From: an uncultured Collinsella sp.
GTDB taxonomy: Bacteria > Actinomycetota > Coriobacteriia > Coriobacteriales > Coriobacteriaceae
Direction of reading: 5' to 3'
DNA length: 6,623 nt
NCBI GenBank assembly: GCA_900540895.1
Contig: UQHV01000034.1
Location: forward strand, 1-6,623
Positions 1 to 4,695 of the stretch are shown piece after piece; within the stretch, counting starts at the first letter, position 1, and each line of letters starts with the position of its first letter. The notes under the pieces were generated by a model that did no database searches, was not told the origin of the DNA, and saw only the letters and a list, made by a program, of their open reading frames with translations. Both the position numbers and the translations under genes were made by a program.

Positions 1-217
1 AGTTGCCGCGCACCGCGATGATGCGGTCGGCCAGGGCGTTGAGCAGCGGAATCACGCGCTTGGGAGCGTAGTCGCGCGGCAGGTCGTTACGCGGGCCGTG
101 GTAGAGCAGGTCGCCCAGCAGCACAATGCGATCAGGCTGCTCGGACTCGATGGCGGCGCAGAGGCGCTCGGCCCAGTATGCCGAGCCGTGGATGTCGGAG
201 GCGATGAGGTATTTCAT
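1..217 (-). CDS. yfcE: YfcE-type metallophosphoesterase (phosphodiesterase), partial: N-terminal 72 residues
   Basis: This is the N-terminal part of a calcineurin-like metallophosphoesterase; the 3' end runs off the window. The 72 visible residues hold the first metal-binding blocks: SDIHG with Asp8 and His10, LLGDLLYHGPRN with Asp36, and VRGN ending at Asn72. The HGPRN stretch and the APKRV segment after it match what I recall of E. coli YfcE, a cytoplasmic Mn-dependent phosphodiesterase of about 180 residues that acts on model phosphodiesters. Its natural substrate is not known. The ATG at 217-215 is preceded by AAAGGAT at a normal distance. The gene lies 60 bp downstream of the larC-like gene on the same strand, so the two may be cotranscribed, although nothing seen links their functions. 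Family assignment is strong; the exact subfamily is less certain. Confidence 0.88.
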   Translation of the reverse strand, partial: MKYLIASDIHGSAYWAERLCAAIESEQPDRIVLLGDLLYHGPRNDLPRDYAPKRVIPLLNALADRIIAVRGN

Positions 218-277
218 GGGGAGATCCTTTCGAATGGGGTTGATATGGCTAGGCGCAGGATGTCGCCACCAGCCGCG

Positions 278-763
278 TTATTCAAATCGCAGTGCCGCGC
301 TCTGGGCCGCCCGCATCACGCGCTGGAGCGGCACATTATGCTCGCGAGCGAGACGGGCGCAGTCCTCGTACTCGGGCGCTGCACGCTCGCTGCCGTCGGG
401 CAGGGTGGCCACTTTAACGGACACCTCGCCCCATGGCGTCGTTACGCGCTCAAAGCGGCGTGGCAGGCAAACGCGCTCCATGACCTGGCGACGAATGCCG
501 TTGGTCGTGGTTTCCAAAAAGATAATCGTCTGCAGGCGCTCGATATCCTCGTAGGTGCAGATTACCTGCAGCTGCCAGCCGGGGCGGCCTTTCTTGCAAT
601 AGAGGGGCAGCCAGTGCACCTCGCGGGCGCCTGCCCCGCGCAGACGGTCGGCGGCGTAGGCGAGCACCTCGGGCGACGCATCGTCGATGTCGCATTCCAG
701 CTTGACGATGGTTTCGGGTGCATCGGTCTCGCGGGACAGCGGGGATGTACTATCGCATGGCAT
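278..763 (-). CDS. larC: Free-standing LarC C-terminal domain protein (LarC2-like, former DUF111)
   Basis: This 161-residue protein corresponds to the C-terminal domain of LarC, the CTP-dependent enzyme that inserts nickel into the pincer cofactor of lactate racemase. Visible family blocks are ECDIDD (residues 23-28), CKKGRPG (56-62), IIFLETTTNGIRR (80-92) and PEYEDCARLAREHNVPL (130-146). In characterised LarC this half binds Mn-CTP. Full LarC is about 400 residues and its N-terminal half is absent here: upstream there is only intergenic DNA and then an opposing gene. In Lactobacillus plantarum larC1 and larC2 are joined by a programmed frameshift, but no larC1 precedes this gene. The ATG at 763-761 has AAAGGAG upstream at a good distance; a longer in-frame extension to 901 exists but has no family similarity and would cover the regulatory region. 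Residues 1-20 look unrelated to LarC. Whether it acts in nickel chemistry alone or with a distant LarC1 is unknown. Confidence 0.85.
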   Translation of the reverse strand: MPCDSTSPLSRETDAPETIVKLECDIDDASPEVLAYAADRLRGAGAREVHWLPLYCKKGRPGWQLQVICTYEDIERLQTIIFLETTTNGIRRQVMERVCLPRRFERVTTPWGEVSVKVATLPDGSERAAPEYEDCARLAREHNVPLQRVMRAAQSAALRFE

Positions 764-862
764 ACGGTCCGGCTCCTTTCCGCACGGGCTCGTTTTGTTC
801 ATCCAAACGCTAGCACATCGCAGGCTGCGCGAGTGTGACGGCGCGTGATGAGCGCGATTTTC

Positions 863-874
863 CTTGTCGACAAG
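863..874. promoter_or_regulatory. Perfect 12-bp palindrome, possible operator
   Basis: CTTGTCGACAAG is a perfect dyad with no spacer, about 100 bp upstream of the larC-like start codon at 763. Its size and position suit a dimeric repressor or activator site in the 5' region of that gene. I do not recognise it as the site of a named regulator; it does not match the actinobacterial LexA consensus. Chance occurrence cannot be excluded. Confidence 0.35.
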
Positions 875-897
875 AAACCGACACTCCACCGCCCCGG

Positions 898-927
898 CCA
901 AACATGTACATCAGCCTCCAAACATGT
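898..927. repeat. 10-bp direct repeat with 20-bp period
   Basis: CCAAACATGT occurs at 898-907 and again at 918-927, exactly 20 bp apart, close to two helical turns. The second copy runs into the loop of the larger inverted repeat at 900-964. A related inverted copy with mismatches lies at 957-966. Phased copies of this kind are typical of cooperative protein binding, but no regulator is identified. Confidence 0.4.
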
Positions 928-964
928 CATTATTTGTCGGTTTTGGAGGCTGACGTACACGTTT
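900..964. repeat. 65-bp inverted repeat with 23-bp arms
   Basis: Positions 900-922 pair with 942-964, with only two mismatched pairs (904/960 and 910/954), around a 19-bp loop. The central 12 bp of each arm, from TCAGCCTCCAAA to its complement TTTGGAGGCTGA, are perfect. There is no T-tract suited to an intrinsic terminator at the stem end on either strand. A second, looser pairing exists between AAACCGACA at 875-883 and TGTCGGTTT at 935-943. On the minus strand, ATGACA (930-925) and TACATG (908-903) are spaced 16 bp and could form a weak promoter for the larC-like gene. The element may be an operator array, a REP-like repeat, or an RNA structure. Confidence 0.6.
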
Positions 965-1054
965 TGAGAGCAAGCGAGGCCGCACCACGCGCCGCGCAAC
1001 CTTTCCAATCGATTTCGATCCCCGGCGTGCCCGGCGTGTTGAGAGCTGCGCCAT

Positions 1055-1060
1055 TACAAT
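1055..1060 (+). promoter_or_regulatory. Probable -10 box for the PHP phosphatase gene
   Basis: TACAAT matches the sigma-70 type -10 consensus at five of six positions and would give a transcript start near 1067, leaving a leader of about 26 bases that holds the ribosome binding site AAAGGAG (1081-1087). No convincing -35 hexamer is seen at 16-18 bp upstream, where the sequence is GC-rich, so the call rests on the -10 box and its position. Confidence 0.4.
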
Positions 1061-1092
1061 GAAGCGGATTCGCTTGACGCAAAGGAGCCGCT

Positions 1093-2004
1093 ATGCCCAT
1101 GTGCCCGCTGGTCGATTGCCATACCCACACCTCGTTTTCGGACGGGCATGCCTCGTTTGAGGACAACGTCCGTGCCGCTGCTGCGGCCGGCTGCCGCGTC
1201 ATGGTCTCGACCGACCATCTCACCCTGCCCGCCAGCATGGATGCTAACTGCGAGGTGCAGGTTACTGAGGGTGACCTCCCGGCGCATCGTCTGGCTTTTG
1301 AGGACGCTCGCAATCTTGCCGCTCAGATTGCGCCAGAACTCACCTTTATCTACGGTTTCGAATGCGATTGGTACGAGGGCTGCGAGCCTTTGGTTGAGCG
1401 CTGGTCCCAGGGCGCCGTCGTGCGCCTGGGCAGTGTGCACTGGATTGGCAACGCAGGCGATATCATGGCCGGTGCCGCGGGTACGGCGGGAACGGAGGAC
1501 GTCGCTCGTCCCGATACGCCCGATTCGCGCTGCGGCTGGATCGACGATGACACCAACCTGCACGTTTGGGAAAACCTGGGGGTACGCGGCGTGTGGGAGC
1601 GCTATGTCGATGACTGGTGCCGCGCCTGCGAGAGCCCGCTCAACTTTGATGTGATGGCTCACCCCGACCTGGTCATGCGCTTTTCGAAGGAAGGCTTTGC
1701 GCCCGATTTTGACCCCGCACCGTTTTGGCAGCAGATGGCAGAGTGCGCGCACGATACGGGCCGCCGCGTTGAGGTCTCGACGGCCGCACCGCGCAAGGGC
1801 TTGGGCGACTACTACCCCGCAACCGGTCTTTTGCGCTGCTTTGACCATGCCGAAGTGCCGATCACCTTTGGCTCGGACGCGCACCGCGCCTGCGATATCT
1901 GCTGGAACATCCGCGAGGCCCAGGCGCACGCGTACGACTGCGGTTATCGAACCTTCGACATCCCCCACGCCACCGGCGAATGGGAATCCACGCCCCTCGC
2001 CTAG
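1093..2004 (+). CDS. hisJ: PHP-domain phosphatase, probable histidinol-phosphatase (HisJ/HisK family)
   Basis: A 303-residue cytoplasmic protein of the PHP metallohydrolase superfamily. Its trinuclear metal-site motifs appear in order: DCHTHTSFSDGH (His10, His12, Asp17), STDH (Asp41, His42), YGFECDW (Glu90), GSVHWI (His116), VMAHPD (His190) and GSDAH (Asp262, His264). Order and length suit the HisJ family, which removes phosphate from histidinol phosphate in the penultimate stage of histidine synthesis. Context supports this: the gene converges on a his operon whose HisB lacks a phosphatase domain. Residues about 121-160, between the His116 and His190 blocks, are rich in Gly, Ala and Asp and may be a lineage-specific loop. 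The ATG at 1093 follows AAAGGAG by 5 bp. Other PHP phosphoesterase activities remain possible because substrate residues cannot be judged by eye. Confidence 0.85.
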   Translation: MPMCPLVDCHTHTSFSDGHASFEDNVRAAAAAGCRVMVSTDHLTLPASMDANCEVQVTEGDLPAHRLAFEDARNLAAQIAPELTFIYGFECDWYEGCEPLVERWSQGAVVRLGSVHWIGNAGDIMAGAAGTAGTEDVARPDTPDSRCGWIDDDTNLHVWENLGVRGVWERYVDDWCRACESPLNFDVMAHPDLVMRFSKEGFAPDFDPAPFWQQMAECAHDTGRRVEVSTAAPRKGLGDYYPATGLLRCFDHAEVPITFGSDAHRACDICWNIREAQAHAYDCGYRTFDIPHATGEWESTPLA

Positions 2005-2016
2005 CCATCCCTTCAT

Positions 2017-2085
2017 AAGTTGCGGTGAAATAGGGATTGTTTTGCTTGATGAAGCGCTTAAACAGTCCCTATTTCACCGCAACTT
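2017..2085. repeat. Large near-perfect palindrome between convergent genes (REP-like or bidirectional terminator)
   Basis: Positions 2017-2042 pair with 2060-2085: 26 pairs, all Watson-Crick except T2037/G2065. An inner GCTT/AAGC hairpin (2044-2047 with 2052-2055) caps it. It lies 12 bp past the PHP stop codon and about 40 bp past the hisE stop codon, so it could end transcription from both sides, but neither strand has a T-tract after the stem. The GGGACTG core (minus strand) and near-perfect symmetry resemble the element at 5419-5459, which suggests a repeat family. Another GGGACAG on the minus strand lies at 2111-2117. Confidence 0.75.
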
Positions 2086-2124
2086 CCATGACCCCGTCAC
2101 ACCAACAAAGACTGTCCCAAACGA

Positions 2125-2442
2125 CTAGTGGCGGCGGGCGTTGAGTTCGCCGGCAAGCTCGTCGAGGGTGATACCGTAGCGCTCAAGGGTTACGAGCAGG
2201 TGGTAGACCAGGTCGCCGGCCTCGTAGCGGATGTGGTCGTGATCGTTATCCTTGCAGGCCATGATCACCTCGCTCGCCTCCTCGGCAAGCTTCTTGAGCA
2301 GCTCGTCCTCGACGTCGGTCAGCAGACGGGCGGTATAGCTCTCCTCCGGCGACGCATCGCGACGACCGTGAATCACCTCGGCCAGTCCCGTCAGCGTCTC
2401 GCCGATGTTTCCCGGCTGCACGTTAGCTGTTCTGACTCCCAT
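2125..2442 (-). CDS. hisE: Phosphoribosyl-ATP pyrophosphohydrolase
   Basis: A 105-residue cytoplasmic enzyme that hydrolyses phosphoribosyl-ATP to phosphoribosyl-AMP and pyrophosphate, the second step of histidine synthesis. It belongs to the all-alpha MazG-like nucleotide pyrophosphohydrolases. Family blocks seen are SYTARLL (residues 35-41), KKLAEEASEVIMACKD (50-65) with the metal-binding acidic residues, and EAGDLVYHLLVTL (74-86). Length is normal for stand-alone HisE. It is the last gene of the his transcription unit, 15 bp after the RDAC-like gene, with AGAGGAAA as ribosome binding site before the ATG at 2442. In many bacteria HisE is fused to HisI or sits near hisG; here the two are separate proteins flanking a small extra gene. 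Confidence 0.95.
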   Translation of the reverse strand: MGVRTANVQPGNIGETLTGLAEVIHGRRDASPEESYTARLLTDVEDELLKKLAEEASEVIMACKDNDHDHIRYEAGDLVYHLLVTLERYGITLDELAGELNARRH

Positions 2443-2457
2443 GGTTATTTCCTCTCG

Positions 2458-2685
2458 TTACTGCAGCGTAAAGTAAGTACCGGTCTCATCGAACCGAGGC
2501 TTTGCGCCCTTTTTCTCAAAGAACTCAACGATGACGGCATGAGCCTCATCGAGCCTTTCCTTCTCGGCCTCGAGCCAAAGCGACTGCGCCCCGCAGGCAT
2601 CAGTCAGGTGCACGCGGCATGGCACGCCCGCGCGGAGCAGCTCGGTGTTGCAGTCGGCGACCTCGAACGGCGTCACGACTTTCAT
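2458..2685 (-). CDS. Small conserved RDAC-like protein of unknown function inside the his operon
   Basis: A 75-residue soluble protein with no signal peptide or membrane segment. Its central block HLTDACGAQSLWLE (residues 26-39) and the C-terminal pattern VIVEFFEKKG followed by a short beta-like tail resemble what I recall as the RDAC family, small proteins of unknown function named after an R-D-A-C motif; here the Arg is Thr28. Cysteines 12, 23 and 31 are present. It is translationally coupled to hisI: its ATG (2685-2683) overlaps the hisI TGA (ATGA arrangement), with GGGGGAG just upstream. It precedes hisE by 15 bp, so it is certainly cotranscribed with his genes. Genuine coding is supported by coupling and family-like sequence; no biochemical role can be assigned. 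Confidence 0.8.
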   Translation of the reverse strand: MKVVTPFEVADCNTELLRAGVPCRVHLTDACGAQSLWLEAEKERLDEAHAVIVEFFEKKGAKPRFDETGTYFTLQ

Positions 2686-3023
2686 CGCACTCCCCCTTCC
2701 ACGCGCTTAAAGAAGCAGGTACGGTTGCCGGTATGGCAGGCCGGGCCCGGCGAGTCGACCTTGACCAGCAGCGTATCGCTATCGCAGTCGGCCCAGAGTT
2801 CCTTGACCGCTTGCATATTGCCGCTCGTCGCGCCCTTGTTCCAGAGCTCCTGGCGACTGCGGCTCCAAAACCACGTGGTGCCGGTCTTGAGCGTCAACCC
2901 CACCGACTCCTCGTTCATCCAGGCAACCATAAGCACCTCGCCGGTGTCATACTGCTGAACCACACAAGGAATCAGCCCCTTGGCGTCGTATGTAAGATCC
3001 GCTGGAGTAGTAATTTCTCTCAT
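2682..3023 (-). CDS. hisI: Phosphoribosyl-AMP cyclohydrolase
   Basis: A 113-residue zinc enzyme that opens the adenine ring of phosphoribosyl-AMP to give ProFAR, the third step of histidine synthesis. Diagnostic motifs are VAWMNEES (33-40), WFWSRSRQELWNKGATSG (51-68), DCDSD (Asp79, Asp81, Asp83 for magnesium; Cys80 for zinc) and PGPACHTGNRTCF, supplying Cys96 and Cys103 for zinc. The set is complete. No HisE domain is fused to it. I chose the ATG at 3023-3021, giving the normal length and start MREI; an in-frame ATG at 3092 would add 23 residues encoded by the palindromic spacer and is unlikely. The ribosome binding site, GGGGAA, is weaker than its neighbours'. It is separated from hisF by 142 bp, the widest gap in the operon, and its stop overlaps the next start. 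Confidence 0.95.
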   Translation of the reverse strand: MREITTPADLTYDAKGLIPCVVQQYDTGEVLMVAWMNEESVGLTLKTGTTWFWSRSRQELWNKGATSGNMQAVKELWADCDSDTLLVKVDSPGPACHTGNRTCFFKRVEGGVR

Positions 3024-3061
3024 TTCAATTCCCCAATTTAAACATCGCCGGTCGGCGAGGG

Positions 3062-3156
3062 TTGTCCAGGTGCCCGAGATTCCGAGCGACAAGCCCGACG
3101 ATGCGTACTTAAGTACGCGAGGAGGGTTGGAGCCGGAAGGTCGGGTGCCTGGGCAA
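3062..3156 (+). repeat. 95-bp structured intergenic element between hisF and hisI (possible ncRNA or REP-type repeat)
   Basis: Positions 3062-3077 pair with 3141-3156 over 16 continuous pairs if the plus strand is the RNA: 13 Watson-Crick and three G-U (3065/3153, 3071/3147, 3072/3146). On the minus strand, the sense strand of the operon, these become A-C mismatches. Inside is a perfect 16-bp palindrome, GCGTACTTAAGTACGC at 3103-3118, which as RNA gives a 6-bp stem with a UUAA loop. Smaller pairings, TCCG (3081-3084) with CGGA (3134-3137) and CCC (3094-3096) with GGG (3124-3126), could join them into one arm. CCCGAC (3094-3099) can also pair with GTCGGG (3140-3145), competing with the outer stem. 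No reading frame of note lies inside. The strand is assigned only from the G-U pattern. Confidence 0.55.
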
Positions 3157-3165
3157 GCCGCAGCG

Positions 3166-3948
3166 CTAAAAGTCCAACCTCACAGGAATACCCTGCGACG
3201 CCATATACTCCTTCACCTGGCGAATGCTGAAGGTTCCAAAGTGAAAGACGCTGGCCGCCAGCACGGCGTCGGCCTCGCCCTCGATCACGCCCTCGGCAAA
3301 ATGCTCGAGCGTGCCCACGCCACCGCTCGCGATGACGGGAATCGGCACCGCACGCGCCACGGCGCGGGTAAGCGCCAGGTCGAAGCCGGCCTTGGTGCCG
3401 TCGCGGTCCATACTGGTAAGCAGAATCTCGCCGGCGCCGCGACGAGCCGCTTCCTCGGCCCACGCCACCGCGTCGATGCCCGTGGCGTTGCGGCCTCCTG
3501 CGGTAAAGACTTCCCACTTGTCGGCACCCGGCTCTCCGGGCAAACCGACGCGCTTGGCATCGATCGCCACGACCACGGCCTGACTGCCAAAAGCCGCGGC
3601 AGCCTGGCTAATCAGCGACGGGTCGCGCACGGCGGCAGAGTTGAGCGACACCTTGTCAGCACCGGCTGCAACCATGGTGCGCATGCCCGCCAGGTCGCGA
3701 AAGCCGCCGCCCACGGTATAGGGAATAGCGAGCTCCTCGGCCGCATGCGCCGCCATCTCGATGGTCGTCGCGCGGTTGTCGCTCGTGGCGGTAATGTCCA
3801 GGAAGACGACCTCGTCCGCACCCTCGCGGTCGTAGGCGCGGGCCAGCTCCACCGGGTCGCCCGCATCGCGCAGGCTCACAAAGTTGACGCCCTTGACCAC
3901 GCGGCCGTCCTTGACGTCTAGGCAGGGAATTACGCGTTTGGTAAGCAT
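3166..3948 (-). CDS. hisF: Imidazole glycerol phosphate synthase, cyclase subunit
   Basis: A 260-residue (beta-alpha)8-barrel that joins ammonia from HisH to PRFAR and cyclises it to imidazole glycerol phosphate, releasing AICAR, which feeds purine synthesis. Both catalytic aspartates stand at the positions known from Thermotoga HisF: Asp11 in RVIPCLDVKDGRVVKG and Asp130 in VVVAIDAKR. Phosphate-binding loops are visible as TVGGGFRD (78-85) and ASGGVGTLEHF in the C-terminal half, and MDRDGTKAGFDL marks strand 6. Length is normal and nothing is missing. The ATG at 3948 is preceded by GGGGAGGAG and lies 3 bp after the hisA stop codon. The gene is followed by the structured 142-bp spacer before hisI. 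Confidence 0.97.
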   Translation of the reverse strand: MLTKRVIPCLDVKDGRVVKGVNFVSLRDAGDPVELARAYDREGADEVVFLDITATSDNRATTIEMAAHAAEELAIPYTVGGGFRDLAGMRTMVAAGADKVSLNSAAVRDPSLISQAAAAFGSQAVVVAIDAKRVGLPGEPGADKWEVFTAGGRNATGIDAVAWAEEAARRGAGEILLTSMDRDGTKAGFDLALTRAVARAVPIPVIASGGVGTLEHFAEGVIEGEADAVLAASVFHFGTFSIRQVKEYMASQGIPVRLDF

Positions 3949-3951
3949 GGG

Positions 3952-4695
3952 CTACTCCTCCCCTCGGGCGGCGGCCAGCGCCTGGGCCAGCGTAAAGTTG
4001 CCTTCGTAGAGCGCACGGCCGGTAATGGCGCCTTCAATCGCGACCTCGCCCACCGCGGCCAGCGCGCGGATGTCGTCGAGCGTCGAGATACCGCCCGAAG
4101 CCACGACGGGAAAGCCCGCGACCTTGGCAACATGGCGATACGCCGCCACATCGATGCCCGTCTGCATGCCATCGCGCGCGATGTCGGTATACACCAGATG
4201 CTTAAAGCCCAGCTCGGTAAGCTGCGTCACGGCATCGTCGAGCGCCACGCCCGCGCCGTCACGCCAGCCGTTCACCTTGACCTGGCCGTCGCGGGCGGCA
4301 ATGTCAGCCACCAACAGCTCGCCAAAGCCTTCGGCCGCCACCTCGGCGAAACCCGGCTCGGTCACCAGCACGGTGCCCAGTGCGATGCGGCGTGCGCCGT
4401 AGCCTGCCAACTCGTCGATGCGCGCGAGCGAGCGGACGCCGCCGCCCACGTCCACAGACAGGCCGTCGACGCCGCAGATAGCCTTTATCGCCGCCGAGTT
4501 GACAGCGCACGTGTCCTCGTCCTCGCCAAAGGCAGAAGACAGGTCTACGACGTGCACCCAGCTTGCGCCCTGCTCGGCAAACGAGCGGGCAACGGCAACG
4601 GGGTCGTCGGAATATACCTTGCAGCGGCTCCGGTCGCCGCGCTCCAGGCGCACAACCTTGCCGCCGATCAAATCGATTGCGGGAAACAGAATCAT
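3952..4695 (-). CDS. hisA: ProFAR isomerase (phosphoribosylformimino-AICAR ribotide isomerase)
   Basis: A 247-residue (beta-alpha)8-barrel that performs the Amadori rearrangement of ProFAR to PRFAR, the fourth step of the pathway. Catalytic Asp8 is in FPAIDLIGGKVVRL and the second catalytic acid is Asp131 in VADIAARDGQVKVNGW. Phosphate-binding motifs VDVGGGVRS (81-89) and VASGGIST are present, as is YTDIARDGMQTG (169-180). Substrate-loop features fit a monofunctional HisA. In many actinobacteria HisA is replaced by the bifunctional PriA (ProFAR and PRA isomerase); a trp gene survey elsewhere in the genome would show whether this protein also needs to serve TrpF, which cannot be told from motifs here. 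The start ATG (4695-4693) overlaps the hisH TGA, showing translational coupling. Confidence 0.95.
   Translation of the reverse strand: MILFPAIDLIGGKVVRLERGDRSRCKVYSDDPVAVARSFAEQGASWVHVVDLSSAFGEDEDTCAVNSAAIKAICGVDGLSVDVGGGVRSLARIDELAGYGARRIALGTVLVTEPGFAEVAAEGFGELLVADIAARDGQVKVNGWRDGAGVALDDAVTQLTELGFKHLVYTDIARDGMQTGIDVAAYRHVAKVAGFPVVASGGISTLDDIRALAAVGEVAIEGAITGRALYEGNFTLAQALAAARGEE

Larger units (their letters stand above)
764..1092. other. Divergent intergenic region between the larC-like gene and the PHP phosphatase gene
   Basis: This 329-bp stretch has no credible gene. It separates two divergent genes, so it must hold at least two promoters. It contains a perfect 12-bp palindrome (863-874), a 65-bp inverted repeat (900-964) that includes a 10-bp direct repeat, and a -10-like box (1055-1060) before the plus-strand gene. 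It is locally richer in A and T around 900-965 than the flanking genes. A tandem 9-bp duplication, cccggcgtg at 1021-1029 and 1030-1038, is also visible. The short reading frames here lack family similarity and cross the repeats, so I treat them as chance. Confidence 0.8.

Noticed and set aside
98..838. A 246-codon open frame on the plus strand across the larC-like and yfcE genes
   Set aside because: It lies opposite two genes with clear family motifs and ribosome binding sites; its own sequence shows no domain.
764..901. N-terminal extension of the larC-like protein to 901
   Set aside because: The extension has no LarC similarity and overlies the likely promoter region; the ATG at 763 has a good ribosome binding site.
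1021..1038. Tandem 9-bp repeat cccggcgtg twice
   Set aside because: Too short to mean much; probably a small slippage duplication in GC-rich DNA.
1054..2016. A 320-codon open frame on the minus strand opposite the PHP gene
   Set aside because: It is antisense to a gene with complete catalytic motifs, has no recognisable family features, and reflects the low stop-codon density of GC-rich DNA.
2017..2085. CRISPR array or classic intrinsic terminator
   Set aside because: A single palindrome is not an array, and no T-tract follows the stem on either strand.
2128..2958. A 276-codon plus-strand open frame opposite hisE, the RDAC-like gene and hisI
   Set aside because: Shadow of three well-supported minus-strand genes.
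3024..3092. N-terminal extension of hisI by 23 residues
   Set aside because: It would encode part of the palindromic spacer and exceed the normal HisI start; the ATG at 3023 matches the family length.
2980..3921. A 313-codon plus-strand open frame opposite hisF
   Set aside because: Antisense to hisF, low-complexity Arg/Ala/His composition, and it crosses the palindromic spacer.
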